Assembly: GCF_900115195.1 (NCBI RefSeq)
Contig: NZ_FOVO01000021.1
Location: 1-62,640, forward strand
DNA length: 62,640 bases
DNA from: Xenorhabdus japonica
Lineage (GTDB): Bacteria > Pseudomonadota > Gammaproteobacteria > Enterobacterales > Enterobacteriaceae
Direction: 5' to 3'
Position 1 is the first letter of the stretch. The number at the start of each line of letters is the position of its first letter. The translations under genes were made by a program, and so were the position numbers. Positions 8,091-19,508 of this stretch are shown here, one piece after another. The notes beneath the pieces were generated by a model. That model was not told the DNA's origin, made no database searches, and saw only the letters and a program-made list of their open reading frames with translations.

Positions 8091-9290
8091 ATGACTAATT
8101 TTGATAATACTGGTTTTGATAATACTAAGTTTAATAAGATTAAATTTGATACACAAAGTGTCCACGCAGGATACGTACCTGATTATACTGGTGCAGTCAT
8201 GCCGGCAATTTATGCAACGTCGACTTACGCTCAACCTGCACCGGGTCAGCATACTGGATATGAGTATTCCCGCAGTGGTAACCCGACGCGTGATGTGTTG
8301 GAGCGTGCGATTGCTGAATTGGAAAACGGTACTCGTGGTTATGCTTTTGGTTCTGGTCTGGCTGCCAGTTCTACCATTCTGGAGTTACTTGATAAAGACA
8401 GTCATATTATTGCGGTAGATGATCTTTATGGTGGTACTTACCGATTGCTGGAGAAAGTGCGCTGTCGGACTGCTGGTTTGAGAGTCACTTATGTCGAGGC
8501 AGGGGACACTGCGGCGTTAGAAGCAGCAATTCAACCCGACACTAAAATGATTTGGGTGGAGACTCCTACTAATCCATTGTTGAAATTGGCTGATTTAGCG
8601 GCGATTGCGCAGATTGCCAAGCGGCACAATATCATCAGTGTTGCAGATAACACTTTTGCTTCTCCTTATATCCAGCGCCCACTTGATTTGGGTTTTGACA
8701 TTGTTGTGCATTCTGCAACTAAATATCTGAATGGTCATTCTGATGTTGTTGCTGGCCTTGCTGTGGTGGGAAATAATGCAGAGTTGGCGGAACAAGTGGC
8801 CTTCCTGCAAAATTCCATAGGTGGCATTCTTGACCCGTTCAGCAGTTTCCTCGTCCTGCGTGGTATTCGGACATTGGCACTACGCATGGAGCGCCATATT
8901 GACAACGCAGAGAAGATCGCACATTGGCTCGAACAGCAGCCACAAATTGAGAAAGTGTATTATCCCGGCCTTATTTCTCATCCTCAGCATGATCTGGCAA
9001 AACGTCAGATGAGAGGTTTTGGTGGCATGATCTCCATCGTACTGAAAGGAGATGAAGATTATACGCATCGAGTCATTAAAGAATTGCAATTGTTTACACT
9101 GGCGGAAAGTTTAGGGGGGGTGGAGAGCTTGATTGGTCAGCCATTTACCATGACCCATGCTTCCATTCCACTGGAAAAGCGTCTTGCTGCTGGGATTACA
9201 CCACAGTTGATCCGCATTTCCGTTGGTATTGAAAATGCAGATGATCTAATCGCTGATTTGTCTCAGGCATTTGAAAATGTAGATTTGTGA
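8091..9290 (+). CDS. Cystathionine gamma-lyase / gamma-synthase family enzyme
   Basis: A 399-residue PLP enzyme of the Cys/Met metabolism family. The PLP lysine is Lys211 in SATKYLNGHSD; other conserved blocks are YSRSGNPTR (59-67), FGSGLAASS (86-94), VETPTNP (156-162) and VADNTFASP (184-192). Lying 20 bases after cystathionine beta-synthase, it most likely cleaves cystathionine to cysteine (MccB-like), but family members acting as MetB cannot be told apart by eye. ATG 8091 has CAGGA upstream; longer starts overlap the previous gene. The N-terminus carries a 15-bp in-frame tandem duplication (FDNTG/FDNTK) not expected in the family. A clear terminator follows. Confidence 0.85.
   Translation: MTNFDNTGFDNTKFNKIKFDTQSVHAGYVPDYTGAVMPAIYATSTYAQPAPGQHTGYEYSRSGNPTRDVLERAIAELENGTRGYAFGSGLAASSTILELLDKDSHIIAVDDLYGGTYRLLEKVRCRTAGLRVTYVEAGDTAALEAAIQPDTKMIWVETPTNPLLKLADLAAIAQIAKRHNIISVADNTFASPYIQRPLDLGFDIVVHSATKYLNGHSDVVAGLAVVGNNAELAEQVAFLQNSIGGILDPFSSFLVLRGIRTLALRMERHIDNAEKIAHWLEQQPQIEKVYYPGLISHPQHDLAKRQMRGFGGMISIVLKGDEDYTHRVIKELQLFTLAESLGGVESLIGQPFTMTHASIPLEKRLAAGITPQLIRISVGIENADDLIADLSQAFENVDL
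8099..8128 (+). repeat. 15-bp in-frame tandem duplication at the cystathionine lyase N-terminus
   Basis: TTTTGATAATACTGG is followed by TTTTGATAATACTAA, beginning eight bases inside the coding sequence. The duplicated codons lie ahead of the conserved start of the family (FDTQSVHAG). Confidence 0.85.
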
Positions 9291-9295
9291 CAAAA

Positions 9296-9323
9296 AATAA
9301 AGTAATAAGAATAAAGTAATAAA
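9296..9323 (+). repeat. 14-bp tandem duplication after the cystathionine lyase stop
   Basis: AATAAAGTAATAAG followed by AATAAAGTAATAAA, starting six bases after the stop codon. Confidence 0.75.
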
Positions 9324-9325
9324 AA

Positions 9326-9358
9326 ATGCCAAATGAAGAATATCGTTTGGCATTTTTT
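9326..9358 (+). terminator. Rho-independent terminator of the cbs operon
   Basis: ATGCCAAA (9326-9333) pairs with TTTGGCAT (9346-9353) followed by a T run. The remaining bases to 9600 are AT-rich and hold nothing I can name. Confidence 0.85.
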
Positions 9359-9600
9359 ATAATTTTATTAATTCATATTGATTTTGTTTTTATTGGTTAC
9401 TTTTATTGAGGTTTTTATTTTTCTATCCGGAAATAAATATATTAAAGATATAGGCTACTTGGTTTTGAGTAAATGAATAATAAATTTAATTGATATATTT
9501 TGTTTTTTAAATTAAGTTGTCTCAATAATTGCTGATATATCATTAAGAATGAGATATATTTTATCAAGAATGTATATACTCAATAAATTTCAAGTCGAGG

Positions 9601-9668
9601 TATATACCCAATGGATTTCAAGGTGCATCGCAGCCAACAAAGAGGCAACTTGAAAGACGAAGAGTATA
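9601..9668 (+). repeat. MITE-like dispersed repeat, copy 3 (best preserved)
   Basis: Starts TATATACCCAATGGATTTCAAG and ends GGCAACTTGAAAGACGAAGAGTATA. The ends are imperfect inverted repeats (TATACCC / GAGTATA and TTTCAAG / CTTGAAA). A decayed partial copy of the left end (TATATACTCAATAAATTTCAAG) precedes it at about 9575. It ends 21 bases before the deformylase start codon and may carry its promoter or leader. Confidence 0.8.
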
Positions 9669-9689
9669 GTTAACAAAGGATGATGTGTT

Positions 9690-10196
9690 ATGGCAATTCT
9701 AGATATACTCACAATTCCGGATGAAAGACTAAGACAAAAATGTGTTGATGTCACTGATTTTGATAAAGTTCAAACGCTGATTGATGACATGCTGGAGACA
9801 ATGTACAGCACTGACAATGGTATTGGTTTGGCTGCTCCACAGGTCGGTCGGAAAGAAGCGGTTTTGATCATTGATCTTTCCCCAAATCGTGATCAGCCAA
9901 TGGTTTTGGTCAATCCTAAGATTGTTGAAAAAGAGCGTCGAGTGGTCAATCAGGAGGGCTGTCTATCGATTCCTGGATATTACGCAGATGTTGAACGGTT
10001 TGAGAAAGTGAAGGTAGAGGCTTTTGATCGGTACGGTAAGTCCATTACGGTAGAAAGTGAGGATTTCCTGTCAATTGTTATGCAGCATGAAATTGATCAT
10101 TTGCATGGCATTATTTTTATTGATTATCTATCTCCACTAAAAAGGAAAATGGCATTGAAAAAAGTGAAAAAGTATCTAAGTAATAGGAGAAATTAA
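9690..10196 (+). CDS. def: Peptide deformylase, stand-alone copy
   Basis: A 168-residue metalloenzyme removing the formyl group from N-terminal Met. All three motifs are present: GIGLAAPQ (44-51), EGCLSIPG (89-96, metal ligand Cys91) and QHEIDHLHG (132-140, His133 and His137 with catalytic Glu134). The usual def gene is paired with fmt, which is not here, so this is probably a second paralogue. Extra deformylases in other bacteria can protect against deformylase inhibitors; that role here is inference. Start ATG 9690 lies after AAAGGATGATGTGTT. Confidence 0.85.
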   Translation: MAILDILTIPDERLRQKCVDVTDFDKVQTLIDDMLETMYSTDNGIGLAAPQVGRKEAVLIIDLSPNRDQPMVLVNPKIVEKERRVVNQEGCLSIPGYYADVERFEKVKVEAFDRYGKSITVESEDFLSIVMQHEIDHLHGIIFIDYLSPLKRKMALKKVKKYLSNRRN

Positions 10197-10374
10197 CGTA
10201 TCAAGATAATAATAAAGTAAACTATTACTTTTTGATACTATATTATTTTGCAATATTGTGGTTTTATATATTGCCATTATTTAATTTATTAATGATAAAT
10301 ATTTATAAAAAAGCTTAAAATCATGGTTCACAAGGCAGTTAACAAAGGAGTTTGCAAGGTAAAGGATATATCTG

Positions 10375-10440
10375 ATGGAATTTAAGAGATTTGATGGTAA
10401 TGATATAAGCAGAGGAACTATATGTGATTGGAAAAAGTGA
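10375..10440 (+). CDS. Possible 21-residue ORF overlapping the next gene
   Basis: ATG 10375 with AAAGGA eight bases upstream opens a short frame (MEFKRFDGNDISRG...CDWKK) that ends at TGA 10438-10440 and overlaps the next gene in another frame. It could be a translationally coupled leader peptide or the original N-terminus of the next protein before a frameshift. No homology is recognised. Confidence 0.25.
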   Translation: MEFKRFDGNDISRGTICDWKK

Positions 10441-10822
10441 TATTGCGTATTATCAACAACCTAATTTTTCCATTGATCTGAACCTGATAGATACAACTGA
10501 TGCCAAGGCAGGTACTTACTTAATGATATTGGATGCAGAGGGGATTAGAGATGCTCAAGTTCTCTCTGTGAAAGTTGGCAGTAAAACGGAATATGTTAAT
10601 ATTTCTTCTACTGCCAGTAGCAACGTGCTTGCATGTGCTATTTATATCAGAAACCGGATTAATAGCAGCTACCCGCTGGTTGGTACTATCTACCTTGGCT
10701 ACGATCCGTCATCTGGTTGTGTTGATATTACTACAGTGAAAATATCCCCTGATTCTCAATTAGATTTAGATATCAATAGGGCGGGCAACACTAAGTTTGA
10801 TTTTAAATTGAAAGCAAAATAG
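10424..10822 (+). CDS. Conserved-looking hypothetical protein, 132 residues
   Basis: Starts at GTG 10424 with AGAGG eight bases upstream. The sequence is rich in beta-prone segments (TYLMILDAEGIRDAQVLSVKVGSKTEYVNISS...YPLVGTIYLGYDPSSGCVDITTVKI) and has no signal peptide or membrane segment. I do not recognise the family. Codon use looks like normal coding sequence and the frame is long for an AT-rich stretch, so it is probably real. It is downstream of the extra deformylase, 227 bases away, and faces mutH tail to tail. Confidence 0.5.
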   Translation: MIGKSDIAYYQQPNFSIDLNLIDTTDAKAGTYLMILDAEGIRDAQVLSVKVGSKTEYVNISSTASSNVLACAIYIRNRINSSYPLVGTIYLGYDPSSGCVDITTVKISPDSQLDLDINRAGNTKFDFKLKAK

Positions 10823-10891
10823 AACGTCAGGGTTCCTGCATTAAACTTTTGCATCAAAGAATGGGGTATATCCATTTCAGATTTTTGTTGC

Positions 10892-10929
10892 GCTAAAAGC
10901 TATAAATTGTGCTAAAAGCTATAAAAAGA
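10892..10929. repeat. 19-bp-period tandem duplication at the mutH 3' end
   Basis: GCTAAAAGCTATAAA occurs at 10892 and 10911. The second copy overlaps the mutH stop codon (10919-10921 on the minus strand). Confidence 0.75.
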
Positions 10930-11599
10930 AATGGCGGGCCAATAGCGGTGCTGTAAAGTTTTTCTTCAAATAAAAACCTCTGGGCAACGTCATGATTGGC
11001 TGACCATATTCTCCTATGGCTTCTGTCAGTACTCGGCTATTGGCGGCTTTGGGACGCAATTGTAGCACTTCACCATGACGGGCCGTGATGCTCTCGATTT
11101 TTCCTAGTACAATAAGATCCATGAGTTCTTCCCAATCGCGCCGCAACAACTCTTCCTCAATAGCATTCGGACTCCAAAGTAACGGAGAGCCTACGCGGCG
11201 TTCGGGAAGTGGGATATTTCTTTCTCCCTCAACGGGAATCCACAGGACGCGGGATAATTTACGTCTGACGTGACAGTTTTCCCATGTAATGCCGCTGTTA
11301 CCTGTTAAAGGAGCAACACAGACAAAGGTTGTTTCTAATGGGAATCCTTTGCTATCCACAGGGATTGTTTTCAGCTCAATGCCGATATGTTCAAAGTCTT
11401 GTTCGGGTTTACTGCCTGCATTTGCACCTAAATAATATTCAAGCAACATGCCGACCCAACCTTTGTCACGTTTTAAATTGGGGGGAATAGGGAGCTTGGC
11501 TAGCGCGGCAAGTTCCCCCATAGGTAAGCCTGCCAGAGAATAGGCGCGATCGAATAATTGTTGTTCGTTTTCAGGTGGTGCAGGAGGTGTAAAGTGCAT
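10919..11599 (-). CDS. mutH: DNA mismatch repair endonuclease MutH
   Basis: A 226-residue GATC-specific endonuclease that nicks the unmethylated strand after activation by MutS-MutL. The catalytic motif DX(n)EXK is seen as Asp68, Glu75 and Lys77 in [14 protein letters not shown], matching D70/E77/K79 of E. coli MutH (229 residues). The N-terminus [24 protein letters not shown] and C-terminus [19 protein letters not shown] are typical. Its presence implies Dam-directed mismatch repair. It is monocistronic here, with 900 non-coding bases upstream. Confidence 0.95.
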   Translation of the reverse strand: MHFTPPAPPENEQQLFDRAYSLAGLPMGELAALAKLPIPPNLKRDKGWVGMLLEYYLGANAGSKPEQDFEHIGIELKTIPVDSKGFPLETTFVCVAPLTGNSGITWENCHVRRKLSRVLWIPVEGERNIPLPERRVGSPLLWSPNAIEEELLRRDWEELMDLIVLGKIESITARHGEVLQLRPKAANSRVLTEAIGEYGQPIMTLPRGFYLKKNFTAPLLARHFFL

Positions 11600-11794
11600 G
11601 TTATAGAGTCTTTTTTTTGGTCAAAAAACGTCCGCGTGAGTTATTGGAAATCATTATTAATTTATCATTAGTATGATTATTTTTATAATAGCATGATATA
11701 GAAGATTTTTTTATTTGTGTTCTTTGTATTAAAAATAAACTTGTTATGATTGTTCACCTACTCCAAGTGATAATAAACAGGATCTTACACCATG

Positions 11795-12119
11795 TTATCC
11801 ACAGAACTATGGGATAAGTGATGAAAAGTGAGATCACTGGTTTGATTTACAGCCCTAATGAATGAGGTTTTCTACAAAAATAGACGTTTTTTGTTTAACT
11901 AAAAGGCATATCCTGTGGATAAATTCACCGCTGGTTGATATTTGCCCAAAGTAAGAAGGAACGTAAATTTTCATGTATGAGATGCATTGTTAAAAGAAGA
12001 ATAAAATCTATTAAGGCAATGAAAAGTAATGGTTATTTATTTACGCTTATAGTGAGTGTAAAAGTATGTAATAAAAGTATACCCGTCTTACCCCTCGCTT
12101 TTTCACATACATATCCACA
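11795..12119. promoter_or_regulatory. DnaA-box cluster between mutH and leuB
   Basis: Two perfect boxes, TTATCCACA at 11795-11803 and its inverse TGTGGATAA at 11914-11922, plus TTTTTCACA at 12099-12107 (fits TTWTNCACA) and ATATCCACA at 12111-12119 (one mismatch). Another perfect box, TGTGGATAA, lies at 12680-12688 inside leuB. A perfect 9-mer is expected by chance roughly 0.5 times on both strands in a window this size. This could be a DnaA-titrating site like datA or DARS. It is not oriC: mnmG and mioC are not here. The rest of 11600-12180 is AT-rich with no gene. Confidence 0.5.
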
Positions 12120-12179
12120 GAAAAGGTGAATAAAATGCTTTAAGCCAGACAATAAATGTTTATAACTTTAGCTTTTTCT

Positions 12180-12399
12180 GTGAATTATTCTTCTGGAGGT
12201 GTAAATTTTTTTAATAATGGCATTTCGTAGAGGGTAACAGCGAGAATTCCAGCGGCTTATACCAGTCGGCTTGTTGCATGTTGTTTAGCCATGCAAAAAG
12301 AACGGGCGTGACGACGTGAACAATGCAAAATGTCTGCTAATAACTGCAAGATGGTTTTAGTCTTTTTGCCAGCCAGTAAGATAACTTACTGGCTTTTTT
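12180..12399 (+). ncRNA. Candidate Hfq-type small RNA at the leu locus (SgrS-like position)
   Basis: A perfect terminator at 12371-12399 on the plus strand has no plus-strand gene upstream of it, because the nearest upstream gene (mutH) runs the other way. That implies a non-coding transcript. In E. coli the order is sgrS, setA, then leuDCBA, so an sRNA here is in the SgrS position after loss of setA-leuD-leuC. The 3' end (ACAATGCAAAATG... then GCCAG stem and T run) loosely resembles the SgrS 3' end (GTGTAAAATC... GCCAGCAG stem). I could not find a convincing ptsG-pairing seed or a SgrT frame. The 5' end is not determined; 12180 is a guess. Confidence 0.45.
12371..12399 (+). terminator. Strong rho-independent terminator
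   Basis: AGCCAGTAAG (12371-12380), loop ATAA, CTTACTGGCT (12385-12394), then TTTTT: a perfect 10-bp stem with T run. Confidence 0.9.
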
Positions 12400-12474
12400 C
12401 GTTGGCTGTTGTTGGTTTGGTAATGCAATGTAACGGTAACGGGGAAGAAATTGTCTGTGTTAGTTAAGAAATTC

Positions 12475-12501
12475 AGGCTGGTTCGCTATTATTTCCAGCC
12501 T
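12475..12501 (-). terminator. Weak terminator-like hairpin just after leuB
   Basis: AGGCTGG (12475-12481) and CCAGCCT (12495-12501) pair immediately past the leuB stop. The stem is 7 bp, the loop 13 bases and the T tract poor, so termination is plausible but not certain. Confidence 0.45.
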
Positions 12502-12502
12502 C

Positions 12503-15249
<2,747 letters not shown>

Positions 15250-15312
15250 GTTGTGCTCCTGTTAGATAGACTAGTTAAATGATTATGTTTTATTTTTGAG
15301 CGCCGAGCAGGT

Positions 15313-15343
15313 AAAAAAAAACCCGCGCGGTGCGCGGGTTTTC
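15313..15343 (-). terminator. leu operon attenuator terminator
   Basis: A GC-rich stem, ACCCGCGC against GCGCGGGT with a 3-base loop, followed on the minus strand by a run of eight or more T. It lies between the leader peptide gene and leuA, exactly where an amino-acid attenuator should sit. Confidence 0.9.
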
Positions 15344-15362
15344 ATTTCTGATGAAGGTCAAC

Positions 15363-15446
15363 TTAACTCTGTTTTTCATCCACCAGCATACCGCGCACAT
15401 TAAAGGCGATAAGTAGTAGGCTTAGTAGAAGAATAGAGTGAGTCAT
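15363..15446 (-). CDS. leuL: leu operon leader peptide
   Basis: A 27-residue leader, MTHSILLLSLLLIAFNVRGM..., with six of seven residues at positions 6-12 being Leu (LLLSLLL). The codons are CTT CTA CTA AGC CTA CTA CTT, so four of six are the rare CTA. E. coli LeuL has LLLL followed by NAFIVRG, and AFNVRG here matches that tail. Stalling of a ribosome on the Leu codons when charged tRNA-Leu is scarce would prevent the downstream terminator from forming and allow leuAB transcription. Too short for most gene finders but well supported by context. Confidence 0.9.
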   Translation of the reverse strand: MTHSILLLSLLLIAFNVRGMLVDEKQS

Positions 15447-15499
15447 GTGAGCTAACCTTTATAAATTTGTTAACTGAGTTTTAAGTTTCAATGTATTTA

Positions 15500-15528
15500 T
15501 AGATACTTTATCTAAAAAACAATGTCAA
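15500..15528 (-). promoter_or_regulatory. leuL-leuAB promoter
   Basis: On the minus strand TTGACA (15523-15528) is followed 17 bases later by TATCTA (15500-15505), placing the start about 45-50 bases upstream of leuL. Confidence 0.7.
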
Positions 15529-16284
15529 GCAGTATAAATATAAATTCAGAGTGAATCATGCTCATTATTGGTTGCTTATTGAACGCCCATTAGACTTGGT
15601 GACTATTTTTTACATTTTTAGCGATGTTTTTATCTATTTTTCATATCTATATATGGAGTAAAATCCGGCTCTGATGGATAATAAATGTGATATCTGTTAT
15701 TTTATACAGTTAATTATATGTGATGTTTTATTAGACTGTTTCAATACGGATACATACTGACTAGTTCTAAGGAACAAGGAACGATGGATGTTAACCACAG
15801 TGTTTTTTAGGTTAAGTAATCATAACCATATAGAATATTAATAAATTGTGTCTCGATATATTGGAAGAACCAATTTCTATTAAATACACCCGATCATTTT
15901 CTTGATAGAGAATATTAATAGAGATTTTTTATAAGTAGTTGGAATGCAGTCATTTTATTATGAGTTGTTTCTACTCTTCACTTTGTCATTATTGGCTGAT
16001 CGTTTGTGATGTAAGTCGTTAGTGTAAGTTGAGTTATTCCTATTCATATATAACGCATTAATATTCATGCTTATAAAATATTACAGTTGCATAGATAAGA
16101 ATGCATTGGTTATGCATATTTGATTTTTGTACAAGGAAGATTCTCAATTTATTTTCCAACAAATTGGGGTAATTGATCTTATTAATGGGTAAGGCTGTTT
16201 ATGATGTCTAAATGTTGCATTTAAAAACAGCCAATATTCCATTATTTAGTGAGATCACTGCTATAAGTTTAGTGGAGTAAAATA
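15529..16284. other. Long AT-rich divergent region between leuL and leuO
   Basis: About 750 bases with no credible gene. The same divergent spacing is kept in E. coli and Salmonella, where H-NS silences and LeuO relieves the region. The very AT-rich sequence with many A/T runs fits an H-NS target; this is inference. I see no repeat or strong hairpin. Confidence 0.6.
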
Positions 16285-17232
16285 ATGACTGAATACAACT
16301 CAGTAACTACAGGAAAAAAAGAGCCATGCGATGTTCAGTTGCGTAGTGTAGATCTTAATTTGCTTACTGTTTTTGATGCTGTAATGCAGATGCAGAATAT
16401 TACACGTGCAGCTCAGGCATTGGGAATGTCACAACCGGCTGTCAGTAATGCGGTAGCGCGTTTGAAGACGATGTTTGATGACGAATTATTTGTTCGCTAT
16501 GGTCGTGGTATTCAGCCAACGGCAAGGGCAAAACAGCTTTTTGGGCCTCTTAGACAGGCTCTTCAAATTGTCCATAATGAATTGCCCGGAGTGGGATTTG
16601 ATCCCGATAATAGCACAAGGGTATTTAATCTCTCTATTTGTAGCCCGCTTGATATTCGTTTAGCTGCTCAGATTGTTGGGCAAATAAAAAAACATGCTTC
16701 TAATATCGAAGTTGTCATTAAAACACAAATCAGTAATGATATTGAGAAGCAATTAAAATACCAGGAAATAGAATTCGTTATCAGTTATACCCAATTAGAA
16801 CGCCCTGACTTTCATAATTACCCTCTGTTTAATGATGAATTAGTTCTGGCTGTTTCTAAACATCATCCTAGAATTGATAAGCGAATAACCCAGCAGCAAT
16901 TGCAGGAAGAAAGACATGCTATTGTTGCGTTGGATAATGCAGATTCATTCAGTAAACCTTACTATGAAAGCAATGAATTATTGCGTTCTGTTTCTTATCA
17001 GGGAACGGATTTAAATAGTGTTCTTAATATTGTCTCTCAGACTTATTTAGTTGCCATTGTGCCAAAATGGATGGTTGAACACTATTCTGAACAGTTAAAT
17101 ATTTGTTCAGTATCTTTGCCTAATGGTCGGATTTCTCGTCCTTGCTATTTAATATGGCATAGTTCAACCGATCGGGATAAAGGCCACCAGTGGATGAAAT
17201 CATTGTTAAGCCATCTTGGTGAAAAAGAATAA
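16285..17232 (+). CDS. leuO: LysR-family regulator LeuO
   Basis: A 315-residue LysR-type regulator, same length as E. coli LeuO (314). The N-terminal winged helix-turn-helix is at about 22-80 ([43 protein letters not shown]), followed by the effector-binding domain. LeuO antagonises H-NS at many loci in enterics; in Xenorhabdus and Photorhabdus it has been tied to natural-product and symbiosis gene control. Divergent from leuL as in E. coli, which fixes the identity. ATG 16285 follows GTGGAG. A 13-bp tandem duplication begins at its stop codon. Confidence 0.93.
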   Translation: MTEYNSVTTGKKEPCDVQLRSVDLNLLTVFDAVMQMQNITRAAQALGMSQPAVSNAVARLKTMFDDELFVRYGRGIQPTARAKQLFGPLRQALQIVHNELPGVGFDPDNSTRVFNLSICSPLDIRLAAQIVGQIKKHASNIEVVIKTQISNDIEKQLKYQEIEFVISYTQLERPDFHNYPLFNDELVLAVSKHHPRIDKRITQQQLQEERHAIVALDNADSFSKPYYESNELLRSVSYQGTDLNSVLNIVSQTYLVAIVPKWMVEHYSEQLNICSVSLPNGRISRPCYLIWHSSTDRDKGHQWMKSLLSHLGEKE

Positions 17233-17253
17233 ATCATATTAATAAATCACATT
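17228..17253 (+). repeat. 13-bp tandem duplication at the leuO stop codon
   Basis: AATAAATCATATT followed by AATAAATCACATT, with the leuO TAA in the first copy. Confidence 0.75.
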
Positions 17254-17273
17254 AAAGCAGAACATATGAAATG

Positions 17274-17342
17274 AGAGCCTATCCCTTTAACAGAGTATCA
17301 GATAGTTGTCTATCGGATAGCTGCACACCGGGATAGGGCTCT
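17274..17342. repeat. Palindromic element after leuO (GAGCCTATC family)
   Basis: AGAGCCTATCCC (17274-17285) pairs with GGGATAGGGCTCT (17330-17342), and the enclosed bases hold a further stem (TATCAGATAG / CTATCGGATAG). A related long hairpin is found at 56133. It may end leuO transcription. The remaining bases to 17537 hold only the leader of the next gene. Confidence 0.6.
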
Positions 17343-17537
17343 TGATTCATAGGGCTTTTGATTCTCGATAAATCCTGCAAATATTTTCCCATTCAAAGGA
17401 GGAAGATAACAAAAATACACTTCCCCCTTTTACTAGTAATAGGTAGACTGCACGAAAATAGCTAACATCTGTAAGCTAAAAAGTAGGCAATACACTTACT
17501 GAAGACGCTGAATAAAAGACTTATACAGGAATATATT

Positions 17538-19340
17538 GTGATAACAGATTCTCTGCATTCCTATCACTTGGTTAACCGATTACAGCAGCAAGCCACTGAA
17601 TATCCAGGAAAAATTGCATTTCGGCAATGGTCGCCATCAGAACAGCTTGAAATGAATTGGCGGCAGGTTGAATACACAACGAAATCCGTGGCAAGAGCAT
17701 TACTGTCATTGGGAATAGAAGTGCAGGGGAAAGTTGGTATTTTTGCACAGAATTGTATGGCATGGTCATTGGCTGATTTAGCTATTCTTCAACTTCGAGC
17801 TGTGACAGTGCCGCTATATGCGACTAGCACTTGTGATCAGGCTGCATTTATTCTCAATGATGTAGGAGCACAGGTGTTATTTGTTGGTGGGCAGGAGCAA
17901 TATGACATTGCGATGGCGCTGATTGAACTGTGTCCCAAACTTGCTCATCTTATTGTTATGGATGAATCTGTGGATTTGCAAGGATGTCCGCAGGCATTGT
18001 ATTTATCCGCTTTCATTGATAATGATAATCCACAATATCAGGTTGAACTTGATGGCCGCATTGCTGACCGGGATTTAAATGATCTCTTCACGTTGATCTA
18101 CACCTCTGGTACAACGGGAGAGCCGAAGGGAGTGATGTTGGATTACCGTAATATCGCTTCACAGCTTTATCTACATGACCAGAGATTAACATTGACCAAT
18201 CAGGATGTATCGCTCTGTTTCCTTCCTCTATCCCATATTTTCGAGCGGGCGTGGAGCTATTATGTCATGCACACCGCTGCCCTGAATGTTTATCTGACTG
18301 ACACAAATTTTGTGCGTGAAGCAATGTCTGATGTTCGCCCGACAGTCATGTGTTCTGTTCCCCGATTTTATGAAAAAGTTCATAGCGCAATCCTGGACAA
18401 AGTTTCCCGTGCTCCTTTTTGGCGCAGGATGATTTTTAATTGGGCATTGAAGCGGGGAGAAAGCCGTTGGATGCATCAGCAGAAGAATAAAAAAGGTTGT
18501 CCATTCACGCGCTGTAGTTATCAATTGGCTGACAAATTGGTGTTGAACAAGCTCCGTAATCTTTTGGGGGGGCGGGTACGTTTCTTGCCAGTGGCGGGAG
18601 CACGTCTTGACGATAACATTACCCGTTTTTTCCTGTCCATCGGCCTGAATATCAAATATGGATACGGCATGACAGAAACCTGTGCCACGATATCCTGCTG
18701 GGAAGAAAAAAATTATCTGTTGGGTTCAATTGGTACGCCATTACCCGGTGTTGATGTCCGTATTAGCACGGAAGGGGAGATCCAAGTGCGTGGCTCTATT
18801 GTAATGAAAGGTTACTTCAACCGCCCAGAGGAAACTGTCCATACCTTTACTGAGGATGGCTGGTTGCGGACTGGTGATGCAGGTGGACTGGACGATGACG
18901 GTAATTTGTTTATTACCGAACGCCTGAAAGATTTGATGAAAACGTCAACAGGCAAATACATAGCACCACAAATGATTGAAGGGATGTTAGGACAGGATCG
19001 TTTCATTGAACATATTGCAGTCATTGCCGATGCCCGCCAATTCGTCTCTGCATTGATCATTCCCAGCTATGAAGCGCTGGAAGAGTATGCGAAATCAATC
19101 AATCTTCATTATCATGATCGTCTTGAGTTGTTGCGTAACCATCAGGTTGTAGAGCTGTTTGAACGGCGCCTGAAGGAAATGCAGAAAAATATTGTTAAAT
19201 TCCATCAGGTCAAACGATTTATTCTTTTGCCGGAAGCTTTCTCGATGGAAAAGGGAGAATTAACGCCTACATTAAAATTGCGTCGCAAGATTATCGCTCA
19301 GCGTTATCAGAGCGAGATTGAATCCATGTATCGGGATTGA
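17538..19340 (+). CDS. AMP-forming long-chain acyl-CoA synthetase family protein
   Basis: A 600-residue adenylate-forming enzyme that should activate a fatty acid with ATP and load it on CoA. The ATP-binding P-loop YTSGTTGEPKGVM is at about 188, the YGYGMTETCATIS motif at about 375, and the TGD and lysine-bearing C-terminal segments (WLRTGDAGGLDDDGNLFITERLKDLMKTSTGKYIAPQ) near 440-480. It belongs to the FadD15/long-chain group rather than classic FadD. GTG 17538 has AGGA eight bases upstream. It lies alone between leuO and ilvI. Substrate is not known from sequence; membrane lipid recycling or a natural-product starter are possible. Confidence 0.8.
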   Translation: MITDSLHSYHLVNRLQQQATEYPGKIAFRQWSPSEQLEMNWRQVEYTTKSVARALLSLGIEVQGKVGIFAQNCMAWSLADLAILQLRAVTVPLYATSTCDQAAFILNDVGAQVLFVGGQEQYDIAMALIELCPKLAHLIVMDESVDLQGCPQALYLSAFIDNDNPQYQVELDGRIADRDLNDLFTLIYTSGTTGEPKGVMLDYRNIASQLYLHDQRLTLTNQDVSLCFLPLSHIFERAWSYYVMHTAALNVYLTDTNFVREAMSDVRPTVMCSVPRFYEKVHSAILDKVSRAPFWRRMIFNWALKRGESRWMHQQKNKKGCPFTRCSYQLADKLVLNKLRNLLGGRVRFLPVAGARLDDNITRFFLSIGLNIKYGYGMTETCATISCWEEKNYLLGSIGTPLPGVDVRISTEGEIQVRGSIVMKGYFNRPEETVHTFTEDGWLRTGDAGGLDDDGNLFITERLKDLMKTSTGKYIAPQMIEGMLGQDRFIEHIAVIADARQFVSALIIPSYEALEEYAKSINLHYHDRLELLRNHQVVELFERRLKEMQKNIVKFHQVKRFILLPEAFSMEKGELTPTLKLRRKIIAQRYQSEIESMYRD

Positions 19341-19508
19341 AGATAGGCAAAATTACGGCTATCCATCAAACAAATGTTTGCAGTATGTGAATTGATGTTT
19401 GCTAACGTTTATATCTAACGTTATTTTAGTTAACTCGGTGTTATTAAATTTGGCGTTATCGAAATAGCATTAAACTTAATTCACTTATATAAATAAGAAA
19501 TGAAATAA

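Noticed and set aside
11935-12129. 64-codon plus-strand frame in the mutH-leuB gap
   Set aside because: No SD, no motif, ends within the DnaA-box cluster, and the coding pattern is poor.
11600-12500. Chromosome origin (oriC) because of several DnaA boxes
   Set aside because: No mnmG, mioC, rpmH or dnaA nearby, and the 13-mer AT repeats and box spacing of enteric oriC are not seen.
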